The notes below the pieces were generated by a model that saw only the letters and a program-made list of their open reading frames with translations, was not told the DNA's origin and ran no database searches. DNA of 64,000 bases from Borreliella andersonii. GTDB lineage: Bacteria > Spirochaetota > Spirochaetia > Borreliales > Borreliaceae. Made by a program: the position numbers and the translations under genes. The stretch spans positions 62,001 through 126,000 of the forward strand of contig NZ_CP132457.1 in assembly GCF_032595875.1 (NCBI RefSeq). The letters are read 5' to 3'. Positions 7,986-17,603 of the stretch are shown here, in pieces. The first letter of the stretch is position 1, and each line of letters starts with the position of its first letter.

Positions 7986-9376
7986 AGCTAGTAATACCAT
8001 TTTTAGTATTTACAATATGCAAAATGCATTCTCAAAGTAATATTGAGTACAACTTTTCCTATATCATCAACACAAAAAAAGAAAATATTGACCTAAAAAA
8101 GGGAATTGAAAAACAATTGAACAAAATCTATGATAAAATCACAGAACATATTGTAAACAATGATGACAGGAACATCATTGAAGAAATTTATATAAATCAA
8201 GATATAATAAAAGCAGAACTTGAAATTAGCGAATTAAAAAAAGAAATGGATAAAAAAAAACTTCAAAACATAATAACCGCAAAAGCAAAACATAACACTA
8301 AAACCAAAATTGATGAGCTTAAAAAAAATATTCAAAATATTAACAGTAAACAAAAAAAATTTGCAGAATATTTTAAAAATTTAAAAAAACTAAAAGTAAA
8401 ATATAAAAAAATCGAAGAACAAACAAATATATCAAATTTAAATAAAGAATTTTTCATAAGAGAAGAATTATTTTTTATTAACTATATTGACCTTAAAAAA
8501 ATAGAAAATTATTATTTGCTAGAAATTAGTAAAATCACTCCTGAAAAAATTGAAACTAAAAAAGAGATATTTAAAACATCATCTTCTGTTAATGAAATTG
8601 CAGATCAAATAACAAAATACAGCCTCAAAGAAATATTGGGTAGAGAATTTTTAAAAATCAACATTAACGTCAAAAATAACCCAGATGCAAAAATCTATAT
8701 AAATGAAAAATTTGTTTCAAAAGGAATCTATTATGATAATATTTTTGACATTTCTAAACTCCCAAACAAAGAAATTGAAATACAAATCACAAGTACAAAT
8801 TTTGAAAACTACTCTATTAAAAGAAAAGTAAAAAATGCAGATTCAATAATATTAAATATTGACTTAAAAAGAACAAACTCCGAAAAAATATCAATTACAA
8901 GCAGTGTGCAATCCAAAGTTTTTAAAAAAGGCATATTTATAGGAGAAACCCCAATTGAAATTGAAAAACCAGAAAATCAAGACATCATTTTGCTTAAATC
9001 TAAAGGATATAAAGATAAATTCAAGCTAATAAATAAAAAAGAAGATCAAGTAAATATAGAAATGATAAAAACTAACAAAAATAGACTTACCGACATAAGA
9101 GACAAATTTTATGTCAATCTGGCTGTCTTTACATTAAGCACAATAGGAACCATTTTTGCAGGAACATTACTTAGTAATTCAGAAGCACTTTATAATATAA
9201 CGGGCAATCATTTTATTAACAAAAGATTAACAGCAGAAGATGTTTATATGGCAAAAGCAGAGCAAATGACTGCAACATTTCTATTTGGAGCAGGTATCAC
9301 TTTAACGATTGGAAGTTTTATCTCATTAATAACTCATTTGGTAGAATATATTGAAGAAGCAAATATGGGAGAATAG
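7967..9376 (+). CDS. Secreted or membrane-attached protein with coiled coil and PEGA-like domains
   Basis: 469 residues. A hydrophobic N-terminus (LVIPFLVFTIC, then HSQS) looks like a signal peptide. Residues about 70-150 are Lys/Glu-rich and likely coiled coil. Two tandem beta segments follow (about 225-305 and 308-370), with the pattern of PEGA domains: a strand with a short Gly turn (KIYINEKFVSKGIY and SKVFKKGIFIGETPIEI) and then IILLKSKGYKDKF. Two membrane spans (about 385-405 and 430-455) close the protein. PEGA-like domains are common in surface or periplasmic scaffold proteins; a function cannot be assigned. Its ATG lies inside the end of prfB (19-base overlap), so translation is probably coupled. 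Confidence 0.8.
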   Translation: MEKFKLELVIPFLVFTICKMHSQSNIEYNFSYIINTKKENIDLKKGIEKQLNKIYDKITEHIVNNDDRNIIEEIYINQDIIKAELEISELKKEMDKKKLQNIITAKAKHNTKTKIDELKKNIQNINSKQKKFAEYFKNLKKLKVKYKKIEEQTNISNLNKEFFIREELFFINYIDLKKIENYYLLEISKITPEKIETKKEIFKTSSSVNEIADQITKYSLKEILGREFLKININVKNNPDAKIYINEKFVSKGIYYDNIFDISKLPNKEIEIQITSTNFENYSIKRKVKNADSIILNIDLKRTNSEKISITSSVQSKVFKKGIFIGETPIEIEKPENQDIILLKSKGYKDKFKLINKKEDQVNIEMIKTNKNRLTDIRDKFYVNLAVFTLSTIGTIFAGTLLSNSEALYNITGNHFINKRLTAEDVYMAKAEQMTATFLFGAGITLTIGSFISLITHLVEYIEEANMGE

Positions 9377-9412
9377 ATTTAATAATCTACAATAAAATAG
9401 GAGAACAAACTT

Positions 9413-10258
9413 TTGGGAATTTTAGAAAAAATAAAAAATTTATTTAAAAACAAGCAACAAGAAAATGCTATTGAAAATTTAGAAGATATTTTATTAGAAT
9501 CAGACATTAATAATGAAATTGTAATAGAAATAATAAATAAATTAACAAAAGAAAAAAATAAAACAGAAAAAAATATTATTGAAAAACTAAAAGAACTTTT
9601 AAGCAATTATATTAACACAAAAAAATTTACTCTAGAAAATAACAAATTAAATATTTTGCTAATAGTTGGTATAAATGGAATTGGAAAAACATCAAGCATA
9701 GCAAAACTTGCAAATAAATTAAAAAATGAAGGCAAAAATATATTAATATCGGCTGCCGATACATTCAGAGCAGCTGCAATCGAACAAATGAAAATTTATG
9801 GAAAGAAAATCGGGATCAGGATAATATCTCAAAACCAAGGAAGCGATCCATCAGCTGTAATATTCGACAGCATATCAAGCGCTAAGCCTAAAAATTACGA
9901 TGCATTAATTATTGATACAGCCGGAAGATTGCAAAATAAAGAAAATTTAATAAAAGAGCTTCAAAAAATAAACAATGTAATATTAAAGCAAATAAAAAAT
10001 ACCGACATAAATTACCAAAAAATACTTGTAATAGATGCTACTATTGGAAAAAATGCAAATAGCCAGGCAGAAATTTTTAATAAAGCAATAGGAATAGACG
10101 GAATAATCATCACGAAACTTGATTCATCTTCCAGAGCAGGAACAATAATAAATATTTCAAAAATTCTTGAAACGCCTATATACTTTACTACATTTGGAGA
10201 AAAACTAGAAGATATTAAAGAATTTGATATCAATGAATATCTTAATAAATTGCTATGA
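9413..10258 (+). CDS. ftsY: FtsY, signal recognition particle receptor GTPase
   Basis: FtsY docks ribosome-SRP complexes at the inner membrane for co-translational insertion. The 281-residue protein is a bare NG core with hardly any acidic A domain. Motifs: G1 GINGIGKTSSIAKLA (about 85-100), the insertion-box DTFRAAAIEQ, G3 DTAGRL, and G4 TKLDSSSRAG in place of the usual TKLDGTAKGG. The start is TTG at 9413, chosen because GGAGAA lies at good spacing upstream and the N-domain helix (ILEKIKNLFK) begins right after it. The end overlaps the next gene by four bases. Confidence 0.93.
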   Translation: MGILEKIKNLFKNKQQENAIENLEDILLESDINNEIVIEIINKLTKEKNKTEKNIIEKLKELLSNYINTKKFTLENNKLNILLIVGINGIGKTSSIAKLANKLKNEGKNILISAADTFRAAAIEQMKIYGKKIGIRIISQNQGSDPSAVIFDSISSAKPKNYDALIIDTAGRLQNKENLIKELQKINNVILKQIKNTDINYQKILVIDATIGKNANSQAEIFNKAIGIDGIIITKLDSSSRAGTIINISKILETPIYFTTFGEKLEDIKEFDINEYLNKLL

Positions 10259-11289
10259 AAAAAAACCAATTAATACTTCTTCTATTTATACCACAAATTA
10301 TTTATGCAAAAAGCTATTTTGCATCTGATGTATTTTTCAATAAATACCAAAAATTAAATGAAAAACCAAAAACGGGATTTTACATTGAATATTATTCTCT
10401 TGATGACACTGAAAAGCTCTACTTATACAAAGAAAATAACTTAATAAAATACAAAACAATTCAAATCATAGAAAATACAAAAAAAATTACATATTATGAT
10501 ACAAAAGATACAAAAAGAAGAGAAGAAATTTACGACAATTTAAATAACAAAATACAAGAAATTGAATATGATACCAAAGGAAAAATTCTTGAAACAGTAA
10601 ATTACTTTTATGAAAATGAAAACTCAATATCTAAAAATATAAAAACAATAAACCAAAAACCAAAATTAATACATTATTCTAAAGACGAAAATGGTAAATT
10701 ACTAAAAATAACAGGATCAAATTTCCAAATTTGGAACTATGGAATTAATGGTGATATAAAATCTACATATTTTGACATCAAAAAAGCAACAACAAAAGTA
10801 ATAAAATATGATGATAAAAAAAGAAATTCAAGCAGTACAATATTTGTTAATAATAAAATAAAATCTAAAGAAAAAAAACAGTACCTGGATGAAGAAAAAA
10901 TAATTAATACCCTTGAAGAAGAGAATACAAAAATCATATCTACTTACAAGGCAAACAACCTAATTAAAGAAGAAACATATAAAAATAATGAACTTATAAA
11001 AATAAATGATTTTCAATACAACGAATCTGATATGATAATTTTTCAAAACACTAAAGAAAAGGATACAGATAAAGACCAATACACCAATACTAAAATTGAA
11101 TACGAATATAACAAAGATAATCAATTAAAAAGCAAAAAAATTTATGAGAACGATATAATTTATCTAAAAACCGAATACCACAATGATAATGAATATGAAG
11201 AAGAAATATACCACAACAAAAAACCTGCTCTTAGGGTAAAACACAAAAACGGACAAGTCACAGAAGAAAAACCAATAGGAACAAATTAA
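10255..11289 (+). CDS. Secreted repeat protein, YD/MORN-like short strands (function unknown)
   Basis: 344 residues with a clear signal peptide (KKNQLILLLFIPQIIYA, likely cut before KSYF). The mature part is made of short, roughly 20-residue units alternating charged and aromatic residues, for example IEYDTKGKILETVNYFYE and IEYEYNKDNQLKSKKIYE, recalling YD/RHS-like or MORN-variant repeats. It is very rich in Lys, Asn, Glu and Tyr. It sits between ftsY (4-base overlap) and the LolCDE exporter genes and may be a periplasmic or outer-membrane-associated protein. No enzymatic motif is visible. Confidence 0.78.
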   Translation: MKKNQLILLLFIPQIIYAKSYFASDVFFNKYQKLNEKPKTGFYIEYYSLDDTEKLYLYKENNLIKYKTIQIIENTKKITYYDTKDTKRREEIYDNLNNKIQEIEYDTKGKILETVNYFYENENSISKNIKTINQKPKLIHYSKDENGKLLKITGSNFQIWNYGINGDIKSTYFDIKKATTKVIKYDDKKRNSSSTIFVNNKIKSKEKKQYLDEEKIINTLEEENTKIISTYKANNLIKEETYKNNELIKINDFQYNESDMIIFQNTKEKDTDKDQYTNTKIEYEYNKDNQLKSKKIYENDIIYLKTEYHNDNEYEEEIYHNKKPALRVKHKNGQVTEEKPIGTN

Positions 11290-12540
11290 ATGGGTATAAA
11301 AAACTTTTTGATTAAAAGATTAATACTGGAAGAAAAAAGTAGTCTAGCCCTTACAATTGTAATAATATTAAGCATTGCCCTAGGCGAAATAATAATTATC
11401 TTAACAATATCAATAATGAATGGTTTTCAAAACGATTTTTTTCTTAGCATTACAAATGTAGAAAGTGGAAACTTAAAAATAGAAAATGATCTAACTCAAG
11501 AAGAAATCAAGGAAATTAAAAAGATTGAAGGAATAAAACATATAAATAAAATATACGAAACACAAGGCATTGGAATTCAAAATTATTATTATCCAACTAT
11601 TTTAAACATCATTGCAATTGATATTAAAGATCTCAAAAAAGACCAAAATTTCATTTCATTTACAGGACTTGAAAAAGATGAGCTGGATCTTAAAGAGAAT
11701 GAAATCATTATTGGAAATATACTCTCCCACAATTTCAACTTATTCAAAAATGACCCCCTAGAATTAATAATAACCGATGAAATAAAAACACTTATATCAC
11801 TAGAAAATGATATAAAAAGCTTTAAAATAAAATCGATTTTCAAAAGTAATTATGCAAAAATAAATGAAACTTTAATTTTTATGAATATAGATTATTTTAT
11901 TAAAAATAAAATTTTACATAATTCTAGTATTAATTACCAAGTAAAAACAAAAAATTTAAATCCAAATAACAAATTAATTGAAAAGATCAAGGCTGTTAAT
12001 CCAAACATTAAAGCAAAAACTTGGAATGAATACAATAAAGAATTTTATAAAATATTGAAAATAGAACGAAATACAATGCTAATTATTTTAGCAAGCATTT
12101 TTATTGTTATTGCCGTTAATACATATTATCTTCAAAAAAGAATAATAATAAACAAAAATAAAGCTATTTTAATACTATTGGCTATGGGGCTTAGAATAAA
12201 AAAAATAAAGCAAATTTTTTTTATTCACTCAATAATAATCTGCACTTTAGGAGGACTTCTTGGCTTGGCATTGGGAATTTCCATTTCTCTAAATATAAAT
12301 GAAATTTTAAAAATAATTGACAATCTGGCAAACACTTTAATAAATTTTTTAAATCAAATATTAGCTTTAAAAATGGATGGCATTAAAATACAAATAGTAA
12401 AAAATACAATTACTCCTAAATTATTTTTAAGCGATTTAGCATTTACTTTCTGCTTTGCATGCTTTTCTACAATGTACTCAAGCATAAAGGCAACAAAAAA
12501 AATTGGAAATCACAAAAACATTGAGACCATTAATGGGTAG
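11290..12540 (+). CDS. LolC/LolE-type lipoprotein-releasing ABC permease
   Basis: 416 residues with the FtsX/MacB permease plan: one N-terminal span (about 20-40), a large periplasmic domain (about 45-255), and three C-terminal spans (about 260-280, 310-335, 370-395). SIALGEIIIILTISIMNGFQ near residue 25 matches the LolC/E start block ending in MNGF. With the following ATPase and second permease it forms the LolCDE exporter that extracts lipoproteins from the inner membrane, an important machine in a spirochaete with many surface lipoproteins. Whether it is LolC or LolE cannot be told by eye. It starts at the first ATG after the previous stop. Confidence 0.85.
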   Translation: MGIKNFLIKRLILEEKSSLALTIVIILSIALGEIIIILTISIMNGFQNDFFLSITNVESGNLKIENDLTQEEIKEIKKIEGIKHINKIYETQGIGIQNYYYPTILNIIAIDIKDLKKDQNFISFTGLEKDELDLKENEIIIGNILSHNFNLFKNDPLELIITDEIKTLISLENDIKSFKIKSIFKSNYAKINETLIFMNIDYFIKNKILHNSSINYQVKTKNLNPNNKLIEKIKAVNPNIKAKTWNEYNKEFYKILKIERNTMLIILASIFIVIAVNTYYLQKRIIINKNKAILILLAMGLRIKKIKQIFFIHSIIICTLGGLLGLALGISISLNINEILKIIDNLANTLINFLNQILALKMDGIKIQIVKNTITPKLFLSDLAFTFCFACFSTMYSSIKATKKIGNHKNIETING

Positions 12541-12544
12541 TAAA

Positions 12545-13225
12545 ATGGACAATATATTAATTATAAAAAATCTTTGCAAAGCATATAAAAAAAATAAAAC
12601 AAAAATTCAAGTAATAGAAAATTTAAACTTAACTGTAGAAAAAGGTGAATTTATTTCAATTCAAGGGAAAAGTGGTTGTGGAAAATCAACTCTTTTTAAT
12701 ATGATTTCAGGAATTGATAAAATAGATTCTGGAGAGATAATATCATGTGGAATATTTTTAAAAAATGCAAATGAAAAAATATTAAGTTTGTACAAAAACA
12801 GACAAATAGGTTTGGTATTCCAAAATTATAATTTAATAAATGAATTTAGTGTAATTGAAAATATAATTTTACCCCAAATTATCTCAGGTCAAGAAACAAA
12901 AGAAACAGTAAATAAAAAAGCTTTCGATCTAATGAAAATATTAAAAATAGAAAACAGAGCAAACCATTACCCATCAGAGCTCTCAGGAGGCGAATCACAA
13001 AGAGTTGCTATTGCCAGAGCATTAATCAACGAACCCAATATAATATTGTGCGATGAACCTACGGGAAATTTGGACCTAAACACAGCTAAAACTGTAGAAA
13101 ATCTACTCATAAATACAGCTAAAAATTTTAAAAAAACCTTAATACTAGTTAGTCACAACCCACAATTTGCAAACAAAGCAGATTCAAAATACGAATTCAA
13201 AGATAGGACATTAAAAAAAATATGA
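12545..13225 (+). CDS. lolD: LolD, ATP-binding subunit of the lipoprotein exporter
   Basis: 226 residues, normal for LolD. Walker A QGKSGCGKSTLF (about 40), Q-loop VFQNYNLINEFSV, signature LSGGESQRVAIARAL, Walker B IILCDEPTGNLD, and H-loop VSHNPQFA. The start is taken at ATG 12545, just after the permease stop; an upstream in-frame ATG (12503) lies inside the permease gene and would add residues with no family match. The gene overlaps the second permease by four bases. It powers the flanking permeases. Confidence 0.93.
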   Translation: MDNILIIKNLCKAYKKNKTKIQVIENLNLTVEKGEFISIQGKSGCGKSTLFNMISGIDKIDSGEIISCGIFLKNANEKILSLYKNRQIGLVFQNYNLINEFSVIENIILPQIISGQETKETVNKKAFDLMKILKIENRANHYPSELSGGESQRVAIARALINEPNIILCDEPTGNLDLNTAKTVENLLINTAKNFKKTLILVSHNPQFANKADSKYEFKDRTLKKI

Positions 13226-14472
13226 TACTAAGACTACCAGAAATTACAAAAATTGCATATTTAATTTTTAAAAATTCAACAAATAAAATAGCTTTAATAG
13301 GTTCTGGAATATCATTAAGTTTAGTAATGATCCCATTAATTATTGTTTACTACATGTCTAGCAACATCATGACTTCTACTATTAATAAATATATTGAAAG
13401 TGAAGGATTTTCAATACAAATAGAATACAACGACACAAATAAAACTCATTATCTAAAAGACAGATTAAGCTTATTGAAAAAAAAATACAATTATAAAGAT
13501 TTAAATTATTTTTTTGAAAAAAGAACTTATGGAATTATTGGAAATAATAAAAAACAAGGTGTACTAATAAGAGCAATAGAAAACAAATTCATATTAGAAA
13601 ATAAATCAATAAAATTAATAAAAGGTACTAAAAATTTAAAAAAGGATTCTATACTCATTTCAAATCAAATAAAAAATAAACTAAATTTAAATCTTAATGA
13701 AAAAATTGACATTTTGATCCCAAATACAAAAAATGATAAAATAATACCCAGAATAAAAAAATTTAATATCTCAGGAATAATTGAAACCGGATTAAAAGAT
13801 ATTGATAATAATTTGGTATTGATCTCTTTTGACAACGAAAATTTAATGTCAAAAAAATTTTCAAAAAGCATAATTGGTCTTAAAACAAATTTTAATTCCA
13901 TAAAAAATAATGAAATCTTAAAACAGAATTTAGAAACCGAATTTCAAGAATTCCAAATAAAAACATTTTATGAACTTTACTTAAATAAATACAATAATCT
14001 AGATATAAGTAAAAAACTTTTAATATTCATTATGACCTTGATTATAATATTTGCAAGCATCAATATATCTTCGTCCCTTTCAATGCTTATTTTTGAAAAT
14101 AAAAAGAAAATTGCAATACTAAAATCAATTGGAATGAATAATTTAAACATAAAAATAATATTTCTTTTGATATCGCTCACATTAAGCACTGCCTTTTGTG
14201 GAATTGGAATAATAATTGGAAATTATTTAACACTTAAAATATCTTATTTAATAAACTTTGTTGACTATGTTTTAAATTTTTTTTTAAAAATATTTGGAGA
14301 AGAAAATTCTGAAATATTAAACTCAGAATATTACGTATCTGAATTTCAAATACATTTAAGTTTAAGCTTTAGCTTAACACTTCTTGGTCTTTATATGTTA
14401 ATAAACATTTTAACTACGTTAATTCCGCTTAACATTGTCTCAAATCTAAAAGAAAAAGAAATCTTAAGATAG
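13222..14472 (+). CDS. LolC/LolE-type lipoprotein-releasing ABC permease (second)
   Basis: 416 residues, the same length and topology as the first permease: an N-terminal span at about 20-45, a periplasmic domain, then three spans beginning near 265, 310 and 385. The cytoplasmic coupling helix SMLIFENKKKIAILKSIGMN matches the FtsX-family EKxxEIGxLKAxGxS block. Together with LolD and the upstream permease it makes a heterodimeric LolC/LolE pair. It ends nine bases from a convergent minus-strand gene, with no obvious terminator between. Confidence 0.85.
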   Translation: MILRLPEITKIAYLIFKNSTNKIALIGSGISLSLVMIPLIIVYYMSSNIMTSTINKYIESEGFSIQIEYNDTNKTHYLKDRLSLLKKKYNYKDLNYFFEKRTYGIIGNNKKQGVLIRAIENKFILENKSIKLIKGTKNLKKDSILISNQIKNKLNLNLNEKIDILIPNTKNDKIIPRIKKFNISGIIETGLKDIDNNLVLISFDNENLMSKKFSKSIIGLKTNFNSIKNNEILKQNLETEFQEFQIKTFYELYLNKYNNLDISKKLLIFIMTLIIIFASINISSSLSMLIFENKKKIAILKSIGMNNLNIKIIFLLISLTLSTAFCGIGIIIGNYLTLKISYLINFVDYVLNFFLKIFGEENSEILNSEYYVSEFQIHLSLSFSLTLLGLYMLINILTTLIPLNIVSNLKEKEILR

Positions 14473-14481
14473 TTTAAAACT

Positions 14482-15777
14482 CTATTTAATTATCACATTA
14501 TAAATTTTAATAGCAGAAAAATCCTTTTCAATTGTAGGATAAATCTCATTTGGAAAAATCGTACTAATTGTGAAACTCTGCTTGGATTTAGATTTTAAAA
14601 AAGAATTGGCAGAAGAGATTAACTTTCGTTTTAAAGACCTAATCACTCTACCTTCCTTATCAATATAACCAATTTCAATCTCCAAATTTTTAATAACATC
14701 CTTTGAAGAATTGAAAACTTCTATCACAGTATTTGCCTTACAAATCCCAAAAGACTTTTGAAAATAATTTCCAATATATTTAAATTTTAATATAAAAGAA
14801 TCCGAGTCAAGATTAACGCCAATTTTATCATCAACATTTTCAAAAAAATCAATATCAATAATATCTAATACTATCTTTTTAGGATTAACATCAATGGCTC
14901 TTGGTATGCTTGATATAACATCAATTGGAATATAAACATCCTTACCCCATTTTGCAGAAAAATCACTTTCTTTGGCAAAAACTCCATTAAACACAGATTT
15001 GCCAAGATCATCGTAAACTGTAACTCTGTAGGAGATCTTTTTAACAGGATGCATTGTTGAGACAACCCCTGCTTTAAGCTGATACAAATGCGCATCTTCA
15101 AACACCAAAACTTTAGCATCCTCTATTTCTATGTAATATAAATCTTTGGGATTTGAAATAAGATTGACAGCTTCAACTATTAAATCCGTAGCCATAGTAA
15201 TCGGAGGAAGACCTTGCGATGTGGAAGAGGGATCAAATTTTTCTTTCAAAGCCGTTTTACCATTCCCATTCATGCTAATGAAACTCTGAAAAGATCTGTA
15301 AGTAATCAAAGAAATACAAAATATCAAGATAGAACTTATGGCTAATATTAACATTCTGTTCTTGGATTTCTTAAATTCATAATAATCAATTAAATCTAAA
15401 TCATCCCTTATTCCAAATTCTTTTGCTTGTAAAGTTACATGGATCATTTTTTTTCTAGATTCTTTAGTATTTACCTTATCAGCAATTTCTTTAAAAAGAA
15501 AAAAAAATAAACTAAACATTGACTTATCGTGAAGAGAATAAAAATAAATAGATTCAAGTTCTCTAAAAGCAGTATCTATCTTGCCTATATCAACAAATCT
15601 TTTGACTCTTGAATAAGATCTTCTAAAATGAAGTCCTATATTTTCAATATCATTATCAGAAATATCTGATACTTCAATAATATTTTTAATACTCTTTTTA
15701 CTTAAAATTTTATTTCTATATTTTTTAAGTTTTGACAAATAAATCTTAATTCTATCTTCAGATGTTTTACTATTCAT
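14482..15777 (-). CDS. Membrane-anchored protein of unknown function
   Basis: 431 residues. The N-terminal 145 residues look helical and cytoplasmic (a possible TPR-like segment at VDIGKIDTAFRELESIYFYS). One membrane span lies at about 150-170 (LILAISSILIFCISLITY), and the rest (170-431) appears to be an extracytoplasmic beta-rich region containing SYRVTVYDDLGKSVFNG and a later EIGYIDKEGRVIRSL. I do not recognise the family. It overlaps the upstream small gene by eight bases, so the two are one transcription unit. Confidence 0.75.
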   Translation of the reverse strand: MNSKTSEDRIKIYLSKLKKYRNKILSKKSIKNIIEVSDISDNDIENIGLHFRRSYSRVKRFVDIGKIDTAFRELESIYFYSLHDKSMFSLFFFLFKEIADKVNTKESRKKMIHVTLQAKEFGIRDDLDLIDYYEFKKSKNRMLILAISSILIFCISLITYRSFQSFISMNGNGKTALKEKFDPSSTSQGLPPITMATDLIVEAVNLISNPKDLYYIEIEDAKVLVFEDAHLYQLKAGVVSTMHPVKKISYRVTVYDDLGKSVFNGVFAKESDFSAKWGKDVYIPIDVISSIPRAIDVNPKKIVLDIIDIDFFENVDDKIGVNLDSDSFILKFKYIGNYFQKSFGICKANTVIEVFNSSKDVIKNLEIEIGYIDKEGRVIRSLKRKLISSANSFLKSKSKQSFTISTIFPNEIYPTIEKDFSAIKIYNVIIK

Positions 15778-16090
15778 TATCTTCTAATTCATCAACTTTT
15801 TTTAAAAGCCAATAAGCAATATTCCTAGCTGTGGTCTTTGTAATAGAAATTCCTATAAAAGAGTTTATTAATACTATTTTTCCCTCTTCTCCACTTTTAA
15901 ATTCTTTTGAAGCCTCTTCTAAAACACCTTCTTTGGTTTTTGTGTAAGCAATCTCTTCAGAAATCTCTGTGGATTCAAAAACAAGATCACAAAAAATCTC
16001 TCCTGTATTAGTTACATTCCCATAAATATTATTAACAGGAACTAATTTGTAATCTTCAGCTTTTTCAAACCTATAAATTACTTCTTTCAT
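15770..16090 (-). CDS. Small conserved protein of unknown function
   Basis: Predicted 106 residues from ATG at 16090 (MKEVIYRFEKAEDYKLVPVN). An in-frame upstream ATG at 16144 would add 18 hydrophobic residues that resemble translated leader sequence, so I prefer the shorter form. The protein is soluble, mixed alpha/beta, with a central IVLINSFIGISITKTTARNIAYWLLKKVDEL that could bind a ligand or partner. No known motif is seen. It shares a divergent control region with sufS. Confidence 0.7.
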   Translation of the reverse strand: MKEVIYRFEKAEDYKLVPVNNIYGNVTNTGEIFCDLVFESTEISEEIAYTKTKEGVLEEASKEFKSGEEGKIVLINSFIGISITKTTARNIAYWLLKKVDELEDNE

Positions 16091-16168
16091 ATAAACGAGT
16101 ATATCATAATCAAAAAACATAGCCAATAAACAAAATTTATACAAAAATAAATTTCAATTTTAAAAAAA

Positions 16169-16190
16169 ATGATTATTAATTAATAATCAT
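16169..16190. promoter_or_regulatory. 22-bp perfect palindrome in the divergent sufS control region
   Basis: The half-site ATGATTATTAA is followed immediately by its reverse complement with no spacer. It lies between the minus-strand gene starting at 16090 and sufS at 16274, so it cannot be a terminator for either, and it sits about 14 bases upstream of the sufS -35 region. Position and symmetry fit a dimeric repressor or activator site; the TGATTAT...ATAATCA core loosely recalls Fur/Per-type boxes. Function is inference. Confidence 0.5.
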
Positions 16191-16203
16191 TTTAAACTTT
16201 TTT

Positions 16204-16230
16204 TTGTGAAATAAAAAATAATGATATAAT
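16204..16230 (+). promoter_or_regulatory. Probable sigma-70 promoter of sufS
   Basis: A perfect -10 TATAAT at 16225-16230 is preceded by TTGTGA at 16204-16209, a 15-base spacer (16 if TTTGTG is taken). The sufS ATG is 43 bases downstream of the -10. Confidence 0.6.
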
Positions 16231-16273
16231 AATTAAAGGCTAAAAATTAAAACAAAGGAACTTTATAAAAAGT

Positions 16274-17543
16274 ATGGACTTCAAACAAATAAAAAGCAAT
16301 GTCGAAAAGGTTAAATTTTTAAGAAAAGATTTTCCTATTTTAAATAAAAAGTTTGACAATAAGCATATAATTTATTTTGACAATGCAGCAACCTCTCAAA
16401 AGCCCAAAAACGTAATTTATTCCAACGCTGAATATTATGAAAATTACAACGCAAATGTACATAGAAGCGGTCACAAATTTGCAATTCAATCAAGCATAAA
16501 AATAGAAAAAACAAGAGAACTTGTAAAAAATTTCATTAATGCAGAATCTGCAAAAAATATAATATTTACCTCTGGAACTACTGATGGAATCAATACTATT
16601 GCAAGTTCATTTTTTTGCTCAAAATACTTTAAAAAAAAAAGATGAAATTATTCTTACAACTCTTGAACATAACAGTAATTTACTACCTTGGGTAAATCTC
16701 GCAAATTTAGCTGATTTAAAAATTAAACTAGCCAAATTCAATGAAATGGGAATTATTACCCCTGAAGAAATTGAAAAACTTATTACAGAAAAAACAAAGC
16801 TCATCAGTATTTCAGGAATAAATAATACCCTAGGAACCATTAATGATTTAGAATCTATTGGAAAAATTGCAAAAAAATACAACATATGTCTTTTTGTAGA
16901 TGCTGCACAAATGGCACCTCACATAAAAATAGATGTTAAAAAAATTGGCTGTGATTTTTTAGTATTTTCTGGGCATAAAATGCTTGCCCCAACAGGAATA
17001 GGAATTTTATACATTTCAAATAACATGGTTGAAAAGCTTCATAGCTCAAAATTGGGGGGAAATACTGTAGAAGAAATATTTATAGAAAATGAAAAAATTA
17101 AATTTAAATCATCTAATACTCCTAATAAATTTGAATCGGGAACCCCAAATATTGCAGGAATTATTGGGCTTGAAGAGGCAATAAAATATATTAATAATAT
17201 TTCTATGGATTTTATTTTAGAGCATGATCAGCAGTTAATTGAATATGGGGTAAAAAAATTACAAGAGCTTGACGAAGTTGAATTTATACTAAATACAAAT
17301 CTTAAAAGAAATTCAATAATATCATTTACAGTAAAAAATATTCACTCTCACGATATTGAAACCTATCTAGATACAATGGGAATAGCAACCAGAGCCGGAA
17401 AAACTTGTTCCTACGTAGCATTTTTCCCAGAAAATTTAAATAAAAACCATCTTTTAAGAATTAGCTTTTATTTCTATAATACACAAGAAGAAATTGATAA
17501 TTTTATATTGGGATTAAAAAAGGTAATAAAAGAACTTTCATAA
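16274..17543 (+). pseudogene. sufS: SufS-type cysteine desulfurase, frame broken at an A10 run
   Basis: Removes sulphur from cysteine (PLP enzyme) and hands it to SufU. The N-terminal frame (16274-16645) has IIYFDNAATSQKP and NVHRSGHKFA. The C-terminal frame, read from about 16641, has the PLP lysine in VFSGHKMLAPTG and the catalytic cysteine in RAGKTCSYVAF. The two join only if one A is removed from the ten As at 16631-16640, giving KYFKKKDEIILTTLEHN; nine As would make a normal protein of about 422 residues. The ORF starting at 16584 in the second frame overlaps out of frame and is not a real start. Possible explanations are sequencing error, true mutation, or rescue by polymerase slippage on A10. 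The gene has its own promoter and a downstream hairpin. Confidence 0.88.
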
Positions 17544-17568
17544 AAATTTATAAAATAAAGATCTTAAC

Positions 17569-17603
17569 AAAGTTAATCAAAAATTGTATTTTTGATTAAC
17601 TTT
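17569..17603 (+). terminator. Hairpin terminator after sufS
   Basis: A perfect 15-bp inverted repeat (left arm AAAGTTAATCAAAAA at 17569-17583, loop TTGTA, right arm 17589-17603) begins 26 bases after the sufS stop. It is A+T-rich and only a weak T tract follows, so termination may be partial. Confidence 0.6.

Noticed and set aside
9379..10269. Antisense open frames over ftsY and other plus-strand genes
   Set aside because: They lie opposite well-supported genes, have no ribosome-binding sites and show low-complexity hydrophobic translations typical of A-rich antisense DNA.
16169..16190. Bidirectional terminator
   Set aside because: Both flanking genes start, not end, at this region, so a terminator makes no sense.
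16584..17543. Separate aminotransferase gene starting at 16584
   Set aside because: Its first 18 codons are a shadow of the SufS frame before the A10 run; the real sequence joins at 16631-16640.
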